A stretch of 64,000 nt of DNA, from positions 741,621-805,620 of the forward strand of contig NZ_NJGY01000001.1 of the NCBI RefSeq assembly GCF_002250505.1, read 5' to 3'. Source of the stretch: Janthinobacterium sp. PC23-8 (GTDB lineage: Bacteria > Pseudomonadota > Gammaproteobacteria > Burkholderiales > Burkholderiaceae_D). The notes beneath the pieces were generated by a model. It made no database searches, was not told where the DNA came from, and saw only the letters and a list, made by a program, of their open reading frames with translations. Within the stretch, counting starts at the first letter, position 1; every line of letters starts with the position of its first letter. This document shows positions 43,883-53,388 of this stretch, piece by piece. The position numbers and the translations under genes are program-made.

Positions 43883-44869
43883 TCAGGCGTCCACGCCCTT
43901 CATTCCCTCGTCGGTATAGCGCGCGCCCGCAGCCAGCCCCGGCGGGAATGCCTGCGCGATGACGGCCAGCTCGTCCGTGCTCAAGCGCAGCTCCAGCGCG
44001 CCGAGGTTGTCGCGCAGATAAGCAATACGCCTGGTGCCCGGTATCGCAATGATATCGTCGCCCTGCGCCAGCAACCAGGCCAGCGCCAGCTGGGCGGGGC
44101 TGCAACCTTTCTGCTGCGCCAGTTGCCGCACGAGCGCCACGATGGCCAGGTTGCGCGACACATTTTCATCCGCAAAGCGCGGATTGAAACGGCGAAAATC
44201 ATTGGCATCGAGCTTGGCAACATCCTCGATGGCACCCGTCAGAAAGCCGCGCCCCAGTGGACTGTAGGCAACAAAGCTCGTGCCCACCTGGCGGCAGGCG
44301 GCCAGCACGCCCTGCTCCGGTTCGCGCGTCCACAGCGAGTATTCGCTTTGCACGGCGGCCACCGGCGCGATCGCGGCGGCGCGCAGCAACGTGCCGGGCC
44401 CGACTTCGCACAGGCCGATCGCGCCGATCTTGCCTTCCTGGCGCAACTGCGCCAGCGCGCCCATCGACTCTTCCAGAGGCGTGTCGAGGTTGACCCTGTG
44501 CAGGTAATACAGATCGATGGTGTCGACGCCGAGCCGCTTCAACGACGCCTCGCAGGCCTGGCGGATATAGGCGGCGCTGTTGTCGACGCGGCGCGCATAA
44601 CTTCCCGGCTCGCGCGCCAGGCCGCACTTGGTGGCCACCAGCACGCGCGAACGCCGGCCTTGCAAAAAGCGGCTCAGCAATTGTTCGTTATGGCCAAAGC
44701 CATAGGTGTCGGCCGTATCGAACAACGTCATGCCGGCGTCGCAGGCCGCCTCCAGCGTGGCCAGCGACTGCGCGTCGTCGGTGGTGCCATAGAATTCGGA
44801 CATGCCCATGCAGCCCAGGCCCAGCGCCGCAGTGCTCAAGCCACTCAAACCGATTTTTCTTTGTTGCAT
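43883..44869 (-). CDS. Aldo/keto reductase
   Basis: 328-aa NADPH-dependent oxidoreductase of the YajO/Tas-like group. Catalytic tetrad residues fall in FDTADTYGFG (Asp, Tyr), VATKCG (Lys) and LYYLHRV (His). The C-terminal IAIPGTRR is the cofactor phosphate site. Start at MQQRKIGLSG with GGAG upstream. It is divergent from the LysR gene with an 87-base gap containing a LysR-type box, so control by that regulator is likely. The substrate is unknown. Confidence 0.92.
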   Translation of the reverse strand: MQQRKIGLSGLSTAALGLGCMGMSEFYGTTDDAQSLATLEAACDAGMTLFDTADTYGFGHNEQLLSRFLQGRRSRVLVATKCGLAREPGSYARRVDNSAAYIRQACEASLKRLGVDTIDLYYLHRVNLDTPLEESMGALAQLRQEGKIGAIGLCEVGPGTLLRAAAIAPVAAVQSEYSLWTREPEQGVLAACRQVGTSFVAYSPLGRGFLTGAIEDVAKLDANDFRRFNPRFADENVSRNLAIVALVRQLAQQKGCSPAQLALAWLLAQGDDIIAIPGTRRIAYLRDNLGALELRLSTDELAVIAQAFPPGLAAGARYTDEGMKGVDA

Positions 44870-44943
44870 GTTGATACTCCAGAGATGGTTGGGTAGCAGC
44901 AGTGTGCACCGGCCTGGCCAGGCCGGGAATGTCCGATTTCGTG

Positions 44944-44958
44944 ATACCTTTATGGTAT
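44944..44958. promoter_or_regulatory. LysR-type T-N11-A palindrome
   Basis: ATACC-TTTAT-GGTAT is a perfect inverted repeat of T-N11-A type. It overlaps the start codon region of the lysR gene and lies 75 bases from the divergent aldo/keto reductase start. The position fits autoregulation and control of the reductase. Confidence 0.6.
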
Positions 44959-45841
44959 GAGAACCCTGGACAGCCACGCCTTGACCCTGTTTTGTACGGT
45001 AGCCCGCTGCCTGAACTTTCGCCAGGCGGCGCAGCAATTGCACATGACGCAGCCGCCGCTGTCGCGTGCCATCAAGACGCTGGAAGACAGATTGGGCGTG
45101 CGCCTGTTCGAGCGCGATACCCACGGCGTGGCGCTGACCGATGCCGGCGCGACCCTGCTGCCGCAGGCGCTGCAGATCCTGGCCTTGCTGGACAAGGCCG
45201 AGCGCTCGCTGTTACGCGGCAGCGCAGCGCCGCGGTTGCGCCTGGGATTGACAAGTTCGGTCGAAGCGGGCCTGTTCCGCCCGCTGCTGGCGCAACTGGC
45301 CACACTGCGTCCGGCGACCCGGCTGCACTTGCAGGCGGGGCCATCGCCGGCACTGGTGACGGCCGTACGCAAGGGCAAGCTCGACGCGGCGCTGGTGGCC
45401 TTGCCCGCCAATACCTTTGAACTGGCGGTGCGGCCGATGCTGCGCCAGCGCATGATGGTGGCCTTGCCATCCGGCCACGCGCTGGCGCGCAAGCGCACCG
45501 TGAGGCTGGCGGACCTGCAGGACGTCCCCGTCTACTGGTTCGAGCGGGCGCGCCAGAGCGCCTTCTTTGATCATTGCCAGCAGGTATTCCAGCGCCACGG
45601 CTACGATCCCGTGTTTCTGCGCGAACCCGTGGACCATCATGTACTGCTGGCGCAGGTGGCCGCCGGCACCGGTGCGGCGCTGCTGGCCGACTCGTTTCGC
45701 GCGCTGCGCCTGGCCGGCGTGGCCTATCGCGTGCTGGCCGAAGGCGAGGAACTGGCGCTGCAGCTTGCCCTCGTGTCGCCGCCGCAGCATGCCCATGCGG
45801 CGCTGGAGTTGCTGCACACGCTGAAAGCAACCATCGTCTGA
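44957..45841 (+). CDS. LysR family transcription regulator
   Basis: 294 aa. N-terminal winged HTH (1-60): NFRQAAQQLHMTQPPLSRAI, then TLEDRLGVRLFER. The C-terminal effector domain (about 90-290) is normal. Divergent from the aldo/keto reductase and convergent with the O-methyltransferase, with stops adjacent. The inducer is unknown. No ribosome site of note. Confidence 0.93.
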   Translation: MRTLDSHALTLFCTVARCLNFRQAAQQLHMTQPPLSRAIKTLEDRLGVRLFERDTHGVALTDAGATLLPQALQILALLDKAERSLLRGSAAPRLRLGLTSSVEAGLFRPLLAQLATLRPATRLHLQAGPSPALVTAVRKGKLDAALVALPANTFELAVRPMLRQRMMVALPSGHALARKRTVRLADLQDVPVYWFERARQSAFFDHCQQVFQRHGYDPVFLREPVDHHVLLAQVAAGTGAALLADSFRALRLAGVAYRVLAEGEELALQLALVSPPQHAHAALELLHTLKATIV

Positions 45842-46438
45842 TCAGTTGCGTGCCTTGACGGCGATAAATTCGCCCTTGCCGACCGGCACCAGGCAAGTGG
45901 TATAACGCGTGTCAAGCCGTATGCCGTCAAGAAACGCCGCCATCTCCTCGTAGTGCGAGGTGGCGTTGTCGATTACCAGCACGCCGCCCGGCGCCAGCAC
46001 CCGGTCCAGCTGCGGCCACCACGCCTGGTACTGGCTACGCGCCGAATCGAGGAAAATAAAATCCCAGGCGCCGTCTTGCGCTGCGCGCAGCACGTCGCCA
46101 GCATCACCGAGTTTCTGTTCGATCACGCCAGCCAATTGCGCCCGCACAAAGTTCGCCTGCGCCATGGCGAATTTGTCGCCGGCCTGCTCGACCGTCACCA
46201 CCGTGCCTTGCAAGGCTTGCGCCGCGCGCGCCAGCCACAAGGTGGAGTAGCCATTCGAGGTGCCGATTTCCAGCAGCCGCCGCGCGCCGCGCGCCTGTAT
46301 CAGCACCGCCAGCAGTTCGCCCGTATCGCGCGTGATATTGAGCATGCGGCTGCCCCGTTCCGACTGCGCCGCATCGTTGGCGATGCCGAACGCTTCGAGT
46401 TCGCTCAGCAAGGTTTCGACGCTGATCCTGGTGTTCAT
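45842..46438 (-). CDS. SAM-dependent O-methyltransferase
   Basis: 198-aa class I methyltransferase of the caffeoyl-CoA / catechol O-methyltransferase-like group. The SAM site is LLEIGTSNGYSTLWLA, and DFIFLDSARSQY follows. The start at MNTRISVETLL has the ribosome site CAGGAG. It follows the EamA gene by 37 bases on the same strand, so they may be cotranscribed. The acceptor is unknown. Confidence 0.88.
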   Translation of the reverse strand: MNTRISVETLLSELEAFGIANDAAQSERGSRMLNITRDTGELLAVLIQARGARRLLEIGTSNGYSTLWLARAAQALQGTVVTVEQAGDKFAMAQANFVRAQLAGVIEQKLGDAGDVLRAAQDGAWDFIFLDSARSQYQAWWPQLDRVLAPGGVLVIDNATSHYEEMAAFLDGIRLDTRYTTCLVPVGKGEFIAVKARN

Positions 46439-46475
46439 GGTTCGCTCCTGGCAAAAATACCAGCATGGCAAAATA

Positions 46476-47372
46476 TCATGCCTGCCTGGCCTTGGCCCGC
46501 AACGGTTGCTTGAGCAGTTGCACCATCAGCACGCCCAGCAAGGTGACGCCGCCGCCGATCACATCGTAGGCGTGCAGGGTTTCACCGAGAAACAGCATGG
46601 CGATGATCACGGTAAACACTGGCAGCAGATTCATCAGGGTGGTGGCGCGGCTCGGGCCCAGTTTAGCCAGCCCATGCATCCACAAAAACGGCGCGACGAT
46701 GGAGGCAGGGATGCCGGCAAACAACACCAGCGGTAGGCCGGCTTTGGACACAGGCGGTGCCGACTGGCTCAGGTAATAGATGAACAGCACTGGCACGGCG
46801 CACCACACCTGCACCAGCAGCGAATGCCAGTTATTGAGCGGAATTTTCCAGCGCTTGAGCAGTACGCCATAGCCGGCATACGCCAGGCAGGCGAGCAGCA
46901 TCAAGCCATCGCCGACGGCGGCGCCATGCGCCAGCAGCGCCAGCGGATCGCCATGGCTGAGCAGGTACGCCAGGCCCAGCAGCGACACCAGGCCGCCAAA
47001 CACGCCACCCACGGTGGCCGCCTCGTTCAACAGCATGACCGACAGGCCCACCGCCAGCAGTGGCATCATCGACGCCAGGATGCCCATGTTCGTGGCCGAG
47101 GTGGTCTGCGCGGCGATATACGCCAGGCACTGGTACAGCACCATGCCCAGCATACCCAGCACAAACAATTTTCCCAGGTAAGGCTGGACAAGGGCGCGCT
47201 GCTTCCATACCGGGCGGCCGAAGGCCAGCGCCAGCAGCACGCCGGCCAGCAGCCAGCGGAAAAACGAAATGGCGGCCGGATCGATCACGCCGACGGCCAT
47301 CTTGCTGACGATGGTATTGATGGCCCAGATCAGTACGGCGATCACGGGAAACAGATAATGCCTGGCCTGCAT
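46476..47372 (-). CDS. EamA/DMT family transporter
   Basis: 298 aa with ten predicted membrane helices in two EamA repeats (first repeat about 1-140, second about 150-295). It starts MQARHYLFPVIAVLIWAINT after a GAGGAG site. Members export amino acids, metabolites or drugs; the cargo cannot be told from sequence. Probably in one unit with the O-methyltransferase gene downstream. Confidence 0.9.
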   Translation of the reverse strand: MQARHYLFPVIAVLIWAINTIVSKMAVGVIDPAAISFFRWLLAGVLLALAFGRPVWKQRALVQPYLGKLFVLGMLGMVLYQCLAYIAAQTTSATNMGILASMMPLLAVGLSVMLLNEAATVGGVFGGLVSLLGLAYLLSHGDPLALLAHGAAVGDGLMLLACLAYAGYGVLLKRWKIPLNNWHSLLVQVWCAVPVLFIYYLSQSAPPVSKAGLPLVLFAGIPASIVAPFLWMHGLAKLGPSRATTLMNLLPVFTVIIAMLFLGETLHAYDVIGGGVTLLGVLMVQLLKQPLRAKARQA

Positions 47373-47509
47373 GGCGACTCCTCGGTTCAAGAGCACGCAT
47401 TTTCGCACGGGCGCCCAGTTGCCGTTGGCCAGCCGCAAGGAGGCACGATGAGCCGCCTGGCATCAATGCTAAAATCAGAACCTCTTTCAATCAGCAAAAG
47501 GATGGTCGC

Positions 47510-49909
47510 ATGACCCCAGCTTCGGCGACGAACGGCGATGCAAGCGGCGGCGCCAGCGCGCCCACCGTACTGGGCAAACTGCGCAGCCTGGTGCAGGACA
47601 AGACCCGCTTCGAACCGCAGGACATCACGCCGCTGGCCGAAGACGACGTACTGCAGGACTTTTCGCTGCAGGCCAATTACACGCTCGACGCGCGCCTGGA
47701 ACAGCGCCATATCAACGGCTACTTCACGCCATCAGCGAGCGATCACTGCTGCGCCAGCATTGACGTGACGCCATTGGCGCAAGCGCAGACCCGGGACCGG
47801 CTGCGCCGCGCGGCAGGCAAATTGTCCCATGCACTCAACAGCGCCGGCCACGCCTGCGATGGCGTGCCGGACGGCCTGTACCTGGGCCACGCCGTCAAAC
47901 AGTGGCACCTGGACAGCTGCAACAGCTGCGCCGGCCGCGGCCGCGTCAACTGCACCACCTGTCATGGCGGCACCACCGAAACCTGCTGGAAATGCCACGG
48001 CCGGCGCACCGTCAGCTGCGACGCCTATGGCTGCTACGGCAGCGGCAAGGTAGCGTGCTCGTATTGCAGCGGCAGCGGGTCCGTCACCGAACAGGTGACC
48101 GACTACGTGACGGTGGAAGTACCCACTACCGTCTACGAGAACGGCAGCTCGCGCACCAGCTACCACACGGAAACGCGCACGCAATACCGCAACGTGCAGC
48201 GCAATTGCCACCATTGCAGCTACGGCAAGGTCATTTGCAACACCTGCCATGGCAATGGCAATGTCAATTGCGGCACCTGCCGCGCCAGCGGCAACGTCAC
48301 TTGCCGCACCTGCAGCGGCGCGGGCGACTTGCGCTGCAACCCTTGCGACGGTTCCGGCCAGGTCGGCAACGCGGCCTGGGTCGACGTCCATGTGGCGCCC
48401 GCCTACAGCGTCAGCCTGCCCACGCAGGCGCCGGACGACGCGCGCCGCATCGCCGACAAGGAGGGCGTGCGCTCACTGGCGGCAATCGCCAGCAGCCTTC
48501 TGCTTGCAAAAGTGAGCACCGACGACGACGACTTGCCGCAGGAAGTCGACGCCCTGTATGCAGGCAAACTGCACATCGTGCGCCTGGACGCGGCCTGCAA
48601 TGGCCAGGCGCATCACCTGGTGGCCTACGGCAATGATTTGCGCTGGCTCACCCTCGACGATATCGTCGAAAAACTGCTGCGCGGCGACCTCAAGGCACTC
48701 AGCGACGCGCTGGCCGGCAGCGCGGACGATGGCCTGTTTTCGGCCGATATACAAGGGCTGCTCGCGCCGCTGCGCGACGTGGCCGCGTCCGAACTGAACG
48801 CCGACGTGATCGAAGCGGTACTCAGCGGCGAGACCAATCACGCCCACGCCGGAGTAGTCTCGGCCGACTACGCCAGCAATGTGCGCACCTGCGTGCTGGG
48901 CGCGCTGCGCCAGGTGTACACGCGGCTGGCCAAGCAGTTCTGGTGGAAAGGTGCCCTGGCCGCGCTCGTTGCCACCATCGGTGTCTGGTTTTTCTTTGGC
49001 CGCGGCATGGCTGCAGCGGCCGGCCTGCTGGCCAGCGGCGCCGCCTGGCTGCTGTTCAAGCACCAGGTCAAGACAGTGCTGGCCGAGGCCTTGGGCGGCG
49101 ACCAGCCGGCCGAACGGGCAATGTCAATCGCCGGCAGGGGCCGCCGCCACCAGCTGGCCTATACCCTGGTGCTGGCGCCGGCCATGGCCGTGGCGCTGGG
49201 CGCCGGCTATGGCTTGCCGGTACGCCAGCGCGCCAGCACGGCGCCTGTGCCGGCCATTGCGTCCACGCCAGTGGCGCCGCATGTGGCCAGCGTGCCGCAG
49301 GACGCCAGCGCGGCCAAGGCCTTGAAGCTGTATGAGAACGGCGAAAAAGTGCCGGCGCTGGCCATGCTCGACGTGCTGGTCAAAAAGGGCAATGCCGACG
49401 CCTACGGCCTGTACGGCTGGATGACACTGATGGGCGAAGGCTTGCCGAAAAAACCGGACCGGCTTGCTCCCACGGCGCAGGAACGCCAGGCCAGGCACGC
49501 CGACGCCAAGCCGTGGATCACGCGCGCGCTGGCCAAGAACGACAGCTATGCGCTGGCGGCCAAGGGCGTGATGCTGGCCGAAGGCTGGCAGGAACCGCGC
49601 AATATGCCGCGCGCGCTGGCGCTGCTGAAGCAATCTGCGAAAAAAGGCAATACGGAAGCGATGCACCTGCTGGGCCTGTACAACCTGATGGGCAAAGGCA
49701 CGCCAGTGAACCACAAGGAAGCGCGCAAATGGTTCACCATGGCCGCCGACAAGGGCAGCGCCGGCGACATCTATCACCTGGGGCTGATGGACTGGGAAGG
49801 CGCGGGCTTGAAACGCCCCGACCACGCCAGCGCCATGCAGCGCTGGAAAATCGCCGCCGCCATGGGCGAAGAACGCGCCGTCAAGGCGGTGGCGCAGGGC
49901 AAGCCCTGA
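47510..49909 (+). CDS. Zinc-finger-repeat, membrane-spanning, Sel1-repeat protein
   Basis: 799-aa protein of unusual build. Residues 137-186 and 233-279 hold ten DnaJ-type half-fingers (C-x2-C-x-G-x-G-like: CNSC, CTTC, CWKC, a longer C-x4-C, CSYC; CHHC, CNTC, CGTC, CRTC, CNPC), in two groups of five split by a polar insert with VEVPTTVYENGSS. Two membrane helices are near 480-516 and a third near 549-567. The C-terminal part (about 600-795) has Sel1/TPR-like repeats (AEGWQEPRNMPRALALLKQS, LMGKGTPVNHKEARKWF). No J domain or signal peptide. Function is not known; a membrane-bound scaffold or chaperone-like factor is plausible. It stands alone between the exporter and map. Confidence 0.8.
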   Translation: MTPASATNGDASGGASAPTVLGKLRSLVQDKTRFEPQDITPLAEDDVLQDFSLQANYTLDARLEQRHINGYFTPSASDHCCASIDVTPLAQAQTRDRLRRAAGKLSHALNSAGHACDGVPDGLYLGHAVKQWHLDSCNSCAGRGRVNCTTCHGGTTETCWKCHGRRTVSCDAYGCYGSGKVACSYCSGSGSVTEQVTDYVTVEVPTTVYENGSSRTSYHTETRTQYRNVQRNCHHCSYGKVICNTCHGNGNVNCGTCRASGNVTCRTCSGAGDLRCNPCDGSGQVGNAAWVDVHVAPAYSVSLPTQAPDDARRIADKEGVRSLAAIASSLLLAKVSTDDDDLPQEVDALYAGKLHIVRLDAACNGQAHHLVAYGNDLRWLTLDDIVEKLLRGDLKALSDALAGSADDGLFSADIQGLLAPLRDVAASELNADVIEAVLSGETNHAHAGVVSADYASNVRTCVLGALRQVYTRLAKQFWWKGALAALVATIGVWFFFGRGMAAAAGLLASGAAWLLFKHQVKTVLAEALGGDQPAERAMSIAGRGRRHQLAYTLVLAPAMAVALGAGYGLPVRQRASTAPVPAIASTPVAPHVASVPQDASAAKALKLYENGEKVPALAMLDVLVKKGNADAYGLYGWMTLMGEGLPKKPDRLAPTAQERQARHADAKPWITRALAKNDSYALAAKGVMLAEGWQEPRNMPRALALLKQSAKKGNTEAMHLLGLYNLMGKGTPVNHKEARKWFTMAADKGSAGDIYHLGLMDWEGAGLKRPDHASAMQRWKIAAAMGEERAVKAVAQGKP

Positions 49910-49912
49910 GCA

Positions 49913-50716
49913 TCAGGGCTGGGCGCCTGGCAAGGCCGACAAGGTAAAGATTTCAAAACCGGTTTCCGTCACGGCCAGCGAGTGTTCGAACTGGGCCGAC
50001 AGCGAGCGGTCCTTGGTGACGGTGGTCCATTTGTCGGGCAGCACTTTCACCTGGTAGCTGCCGACATTGATCATCGGCTCGATGGTGAAGATCATGCCAG
50101 GCTCCAGCACGATGCCAGTGCCGGCTTTACCGTAATGCAGCACTTGCGGCGTGTCGTGAAAGACCTTGCCCACGCCATGGCCGCAAAAGTCGCGCACCGA
50201 CGAAAAACCCTGCGCCCTGGCCACCGCTTCGATGGCCGCGCCAACGTCGCCCAGGGTCGCGCCCGGACGCACGGTGTGAATGCCGACCATCATCGCCTCA
50301 TAGGCGGTGTTGACCAGGCGGTTGGCCAGGATCGACACGGCGCCGACCTTGAAGGTACGGCTGGTGTCGCCGTGCCATTCATGGAATTTCGGCGTGACAT
50401 CGATATTGAGGATATCGCCCACTTTCAGGATCTTGGTCTCGGACGGAATGCCGTGCGTGACCACATGATTGACCGAAATGCAGCTGGCGTGCTTGTAGCC
50501 GTGGTAGTCGATGGTGGCGGGAATGGCGCCGGCAGCGCGCATGAATTCCTCGCACAGGGCGTCGAGCCTGGCCGTCGAGATGCCGGGTTTCACAAAAGGC
50601 GTAATGTAGTCGAGCGTGTCGGCGGCGATGCGGCCGGCCGCGCGCATGCCGGCGAAACCTTCTTCGTCATGCAGGGGAATTTTCTTGCCGTGTTCAAGCT
50701 GGGTGGAATAGCGCAT
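49913..50716 (-). CDS. map: Type I methionine aminopeptidase
   Basis: 267 aa; removes N-terminal Met. Metal ligands are in NIDVTPKFHEWHGDTSR (two Asp), FCGHGVGKVFH (His), and IFTIEPM and SAQFEHS (two Glu). It starts 21 bases after a TetR gene on the same strand and is not next to rpsB, so it may be a second, accessory Map whose expression is under TetR control. Convergent with the zinc-finger/Sel1 gene. Confidence 0.94.
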   Translation of the reverse strand: MRYSTQLEHGKKIPLHDEEGFAGMRAAGRIAADTLDYITPFVKPGISTARLDALCEEFMRAAGAIPATIDYHGYKHASCISVNHVVTHGIPSETKILKVGDILNIDVTPKFHEWHGDTSRTFKVGAVSILANRLVNTAYEAMMVGIHTVRPGATLGDVGAAIEAVARAQGFSSVRDFCGHGVGKVFHDTPQVLHYGKAGTGIVLEPGMIFTIEPMINVGSYQVKVLPDKWTTVTKDRSLSAQFEHSLAVTETGFEIFTLSALPGAQP

Positions 50717-50737
50717 GGTATGGATTCTTTATATTGA

Positions 50738-51340
50738 TTAATGTGTGGTGCGGGCGGCCCAGCCGCGCACGGCGTCGTGCGAGGCGCGCAGCATGGCGTC
50801 GACGCTGGCCGGTATCGCGCGTTCCTGCGTCAGGTAGGGTTTGACGACGGCCACCGGCGCGTCGATCAGCACGAACTTGAGCACCAGGTGGTCAACTTCA
50901 GTGTCGCTGCCGGCGGCGCCGGGCATGGCGGCGGCGCAGCGCGCAAAACAGGCGTCGAGCGCGGCCTGCTCCTGCTCCAGCGCGGCCTGCAATTGCTCGT
51001 CCAGGCTGCCGTTGAAATCGGGGCTGTCCTCGCATTGCAACAAAAAGCGCGCGTAGACGGGCTTGCGGCGGCACCAGTCCAGCAGGCCATGCACGCCGGC
51101 CCAGGTGTCGCCCTCGCCCCACAGGCTGGCGACCTCCTCGCGAAAGTCGCTTTTCACGCGCAGCCAGGCACGCGCCAGAATGGCGTTGCGCGAATCGAAG
51201 CGATGATACACGGAGCCGATCGGCGCGCCGGCCTTGACCGCGATGGCCGACATCGACACGGCCGCCACGCCGCATTGGGCGGCCACCGTGATGGCGCTGT
51301 CGATAAAATGATTTTCGTTGAACTTGGCTAGTCTGACCAT
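50738..51340 (-). CDS. TetR family transcription repressor
   Basis: 200 aa. HTH region near 25-60 (VSMSAIAVKAGAPIGSVYHRF), then an all-helical ligand domain. The start at MVRLAKFNENHF matches the usual start of this group; an upstream in-frame extension lacks similarity. A promoter with a TetR-like palindrome over its -10 box lies so close to the ATG that the transcript may be leaderless. It precedes map by 21 bases and probably regulates itself and map. Confidence 0.9.
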   Translation of the reverse strand: MVRLAKFNENHFIDSAITVAAQCGVAAVSMSAIAVKAGAPIGSVYHRFDSRNAILARAWLRVKSDFREEVASLWGEGDTWAGVHGLLDWCRRKPVYARFLLQCEDSPDFNGSLDEQLQAALEQEQAALDACFARCAAAMPGAAGSDTEVDHLVLKFVLIDAPVAVVKPYLTQERAIPASVDAMLRASHDAVRGWAARTTH

Positions 51341-51346
51341 GGCAAA

Positions 51347-51376
51347 TAGAATAGCAATTCTAATTGGATTCGTCAA
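51347..51376 (-). promoter_or_regulatory. tetR promoter with perfect TAGAAT-N4-ATTCTA operator
   Basis: On the minus strand TTGACG (51371-51376) and TATTCT (51348-51353) are 17 bases apart. TAGAAT-AGCA-ATTCTA (51347-51362) is a perfect 6-bp palindrome covering the -10 box. Only seven bases separate the -10 box from the tetR ATG, so transcription should start at or next to the start codon. Confidence 0.7.
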
Positions 51377-51556
51377 GCCTGCCGAGGTTTGCGCCCCGCC
51401 CGCCTTGCGCTTCCCACTACGCAGCAAGCTGGTCAAACCAGCACGGCGGCAGGGCAATGAAAAGCAAAACAAGTGGCCCCTGGTGAATAATCAGCGGACA
51501 AATGCCAGCTATCGCCAGAAAATTCGCTGATGCTGACGACAGGTTGGGCCGGCAAA

Positions 51557-51580
51557 CCCGGCAGAACTTTCCTGGCCGGG
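51557..51580 (-). terminator. Weak hairpin, possible terminator after the chemoreceptor gene
   Basis: On the minus strand CCCGGC and GCCGGG pair across 12 bases and are followed by TTT only. It lies 30 bases after the receptor stop codon. With so short a T-run, termination is uncertain. Confidence 0.35.
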
Positions 51581-51609
51581 ATCGAATGTCGCCTCCATGC
51601 CGAAAGCGC

Positions 51610-53388
51610 CTAGAACGTTTCCCATTCGCCGGAATCGCCGTCGCTGTCCTTCTTCGCGGGCTTGCCCGGCGCTGGCAGTTTGCTGGTGGCGGCGGGCGCT
51701 TTCCGGAGCGGGGCGATCTTGCTGGCCGGTGCTGCGGCGACGCGCGGTTTGGCCAGGCCGGATGCGGCGGGGGCGGGGGTGGGGCTGCTGCGCACCGGTG
51801 CGGACACCACAGGCCGGCGCACCGGAGCGGCAGCGGCTGTGTGGCTGCCCGGCGTCAGCTTGAAGAAGGCCACGGCCTGGACCATGTCTTCGGCCTGGCT
51901 CTTGAGGTTGTTGGCAGCTGCAGCCATTTCCTCCACCAGCGCGGCGTTCTGCTGGGTGGCATGGTCCATCTGCGTGACGGCTTCACCGACCTGCGCCACG
52001 CCCGAACTCTGCTCGCTGCTGGCGGCGCTGATTTCGCCCATGATGTCGGTCACGCGGCGGATCGAGCCCACCACTTCCGCAATGGTGGCACCGGCCTTGT
52101 CGACCAGCACAGAGCCCCGTTCGACACGTTCCACGCTGGCGGAGATCAGCGACGTGATTTCCTTGGCGGCATCCGACGAACGTCCGGCCAGGCTGCGCAC
52201 CTCGCTCGCCACCACGGCAAAGCCGCGGCCCTGTTCGCCGGCGCGAGCGGCCTCCACCGCCGCGTTCAACGCCAGGATGTTGGTCTGGAACGCAATGCCG
52301 TCGATCACGGCGATGATGTCGGAGATCTTCCTGGAGCTGTCGTTGATACCCTTCATGGTTTCAACCACCTGGCCGACGACTTCGCCGCCCTGGATCGCGA
52401 CCGTGCTCGCAGCTTGCGCCAGCTGGTTGGCTTGCCGCGCGTTGTCGGCGTTGTTTTTGACGGCTGAGCCGAGTTGCTCCATCGACGCGGCGGTTTCTTC
52501 CAGCGCCGAGGCCTGAGACTCGGTGCGGCCGGACAGGTCCTGGTTGCCCTGCGCGATCTGCACGCTGGCGGAGGAGACGCCTTCGGCGTTGCTGCGCACG
52601 TTGGCGACGGTCTTGATGAGGCTCTGCTGCATGTGCTGCAGCGAGGTCAGCAACTGGCCGACTTCGTCGCGGGAGTCGACCACGATCGGCACGCTCAGGT
52701 CGCCCTCGGCAACCCGGTCCGCCACATTGACGGCCTGGCGCAGGGGTTTGGTGATGGAGCGGGTGATCAGGTAGCAGCCAACGATGCTGGCGAGGACCGC
52801 CAGCACCGCAAAAGCGACTACGGTCATCGCACCCTGCTGGTAGACGGCCGTGGCCTGGACTCCACCCTGCTTGATGCTTTCTTCCTGGAAAGTTGTCATG
52901 TCCTTCAGCGCGGCGAGGTAGGCGCCCTGCGTGGCGTACTCGGGGCCGTACAAGAGGGTCGTCGCCTCGCCGGCCTTGTTGGCCATGGCGAGCGCGACAA
53001 CCTTGTCGGTGAAAGCCATATAGGCCACCCCTGTGTTCTTGACGGCCGTTTGCAACTCCCGCTCTTTGTTGGAATCGACCAGTTTTTCGAGCAAGTCGGT
53101 CAAGTTATTGATGACCTCCCGGTCCTTCTCCAGCGCGGCCTTGTTGCTCGCCATCTGTTTGTCGTCGTTGAGCAGGATCAAATTACGCGTGATGCGGGCG
53201 ATATCCATCACCGTGTACGACAGGGTTCCCGCTGCCTGCACATTGGGATAGAGGTTGTCGGTGATGTGGTGCGCACCGTCGTTCAGGTTCGACAGGCGCG
53301 TCAGGCTGAGCGCCGTGGTGAGCAGGATAATGGCGACCAGCAGGCCGAAGCCCAGGGTCAGGCGTGCGCCGAGTTTGAGGTTTTTCAT
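51610..53388 (-). CDS. Methyl-accepting chemotaxis protein with C-terminal WETF tether
   Basis: 592-aa receptor. TM1 is about 10-30; a helical periplasmic ligand domain of the four-helix-bundle type follows (about 31-186). TM2 is about 187-208, then HAMP and a long signalling coiled coil with the hairpin tip [20 protein letters not shown]. The C-terminal tail (about 535-592) is Pro/Ala/Lys-rich and ends GEWETF, like the NWETF pentapeptide that docks CheR/CheB. Not linked to the cheA-cheZ genes of this window. The ligand is unknown. Confidence 0.93.
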   Translation of the reverse strand: MKNLKLGARLTLGFGLLVAIILLTTALSLTRLSNLNDGAHHITDNLYPNVQAAGTLSYTVMDIARITRNLILLNDDKQMASNKAALEKDREVINNLTDLLEKLVDSNKERELQTAVKNTGVAYMAFTDKVVALAMANKAGEATTLLYGPEYATQGAYLAALKDMTTFQEESIKQGGVQATAVYQQGAMTVVAFAVLAVLASIVGCYLITRSITKPLRQAVNVADRVAEGDLSVPIVVDSRDEVGQLLTSLQHMQQSLIKTVANVRSNAEGVSSASVQIAQGNQDLSGRTESQASALEETAASMEQLGSAVKNNADNARQANQLAQAASTVAIQGGEVVGQVVETMKGINDSSRKISDIIAVIDGIAFQTNILALNAAVEAARAGEQGRGFAVVASEVRSLAGRSSDAAKEITSLISASVERVERGSVLVDKAGATIAEVVGSIRRVTDIMGEISAASSEQSSGVAQVGEAVTQMDHATQQNAALVEEMAAAANNLKSQAEDMVQAVAFFKLTPGSHTAAAAPVRRPVVSAPVRSSPTPAPAASGLAKPRVAAAPASKIAPLRKAPAATSKLPAPGKPAKKDSDGDSGEWETF

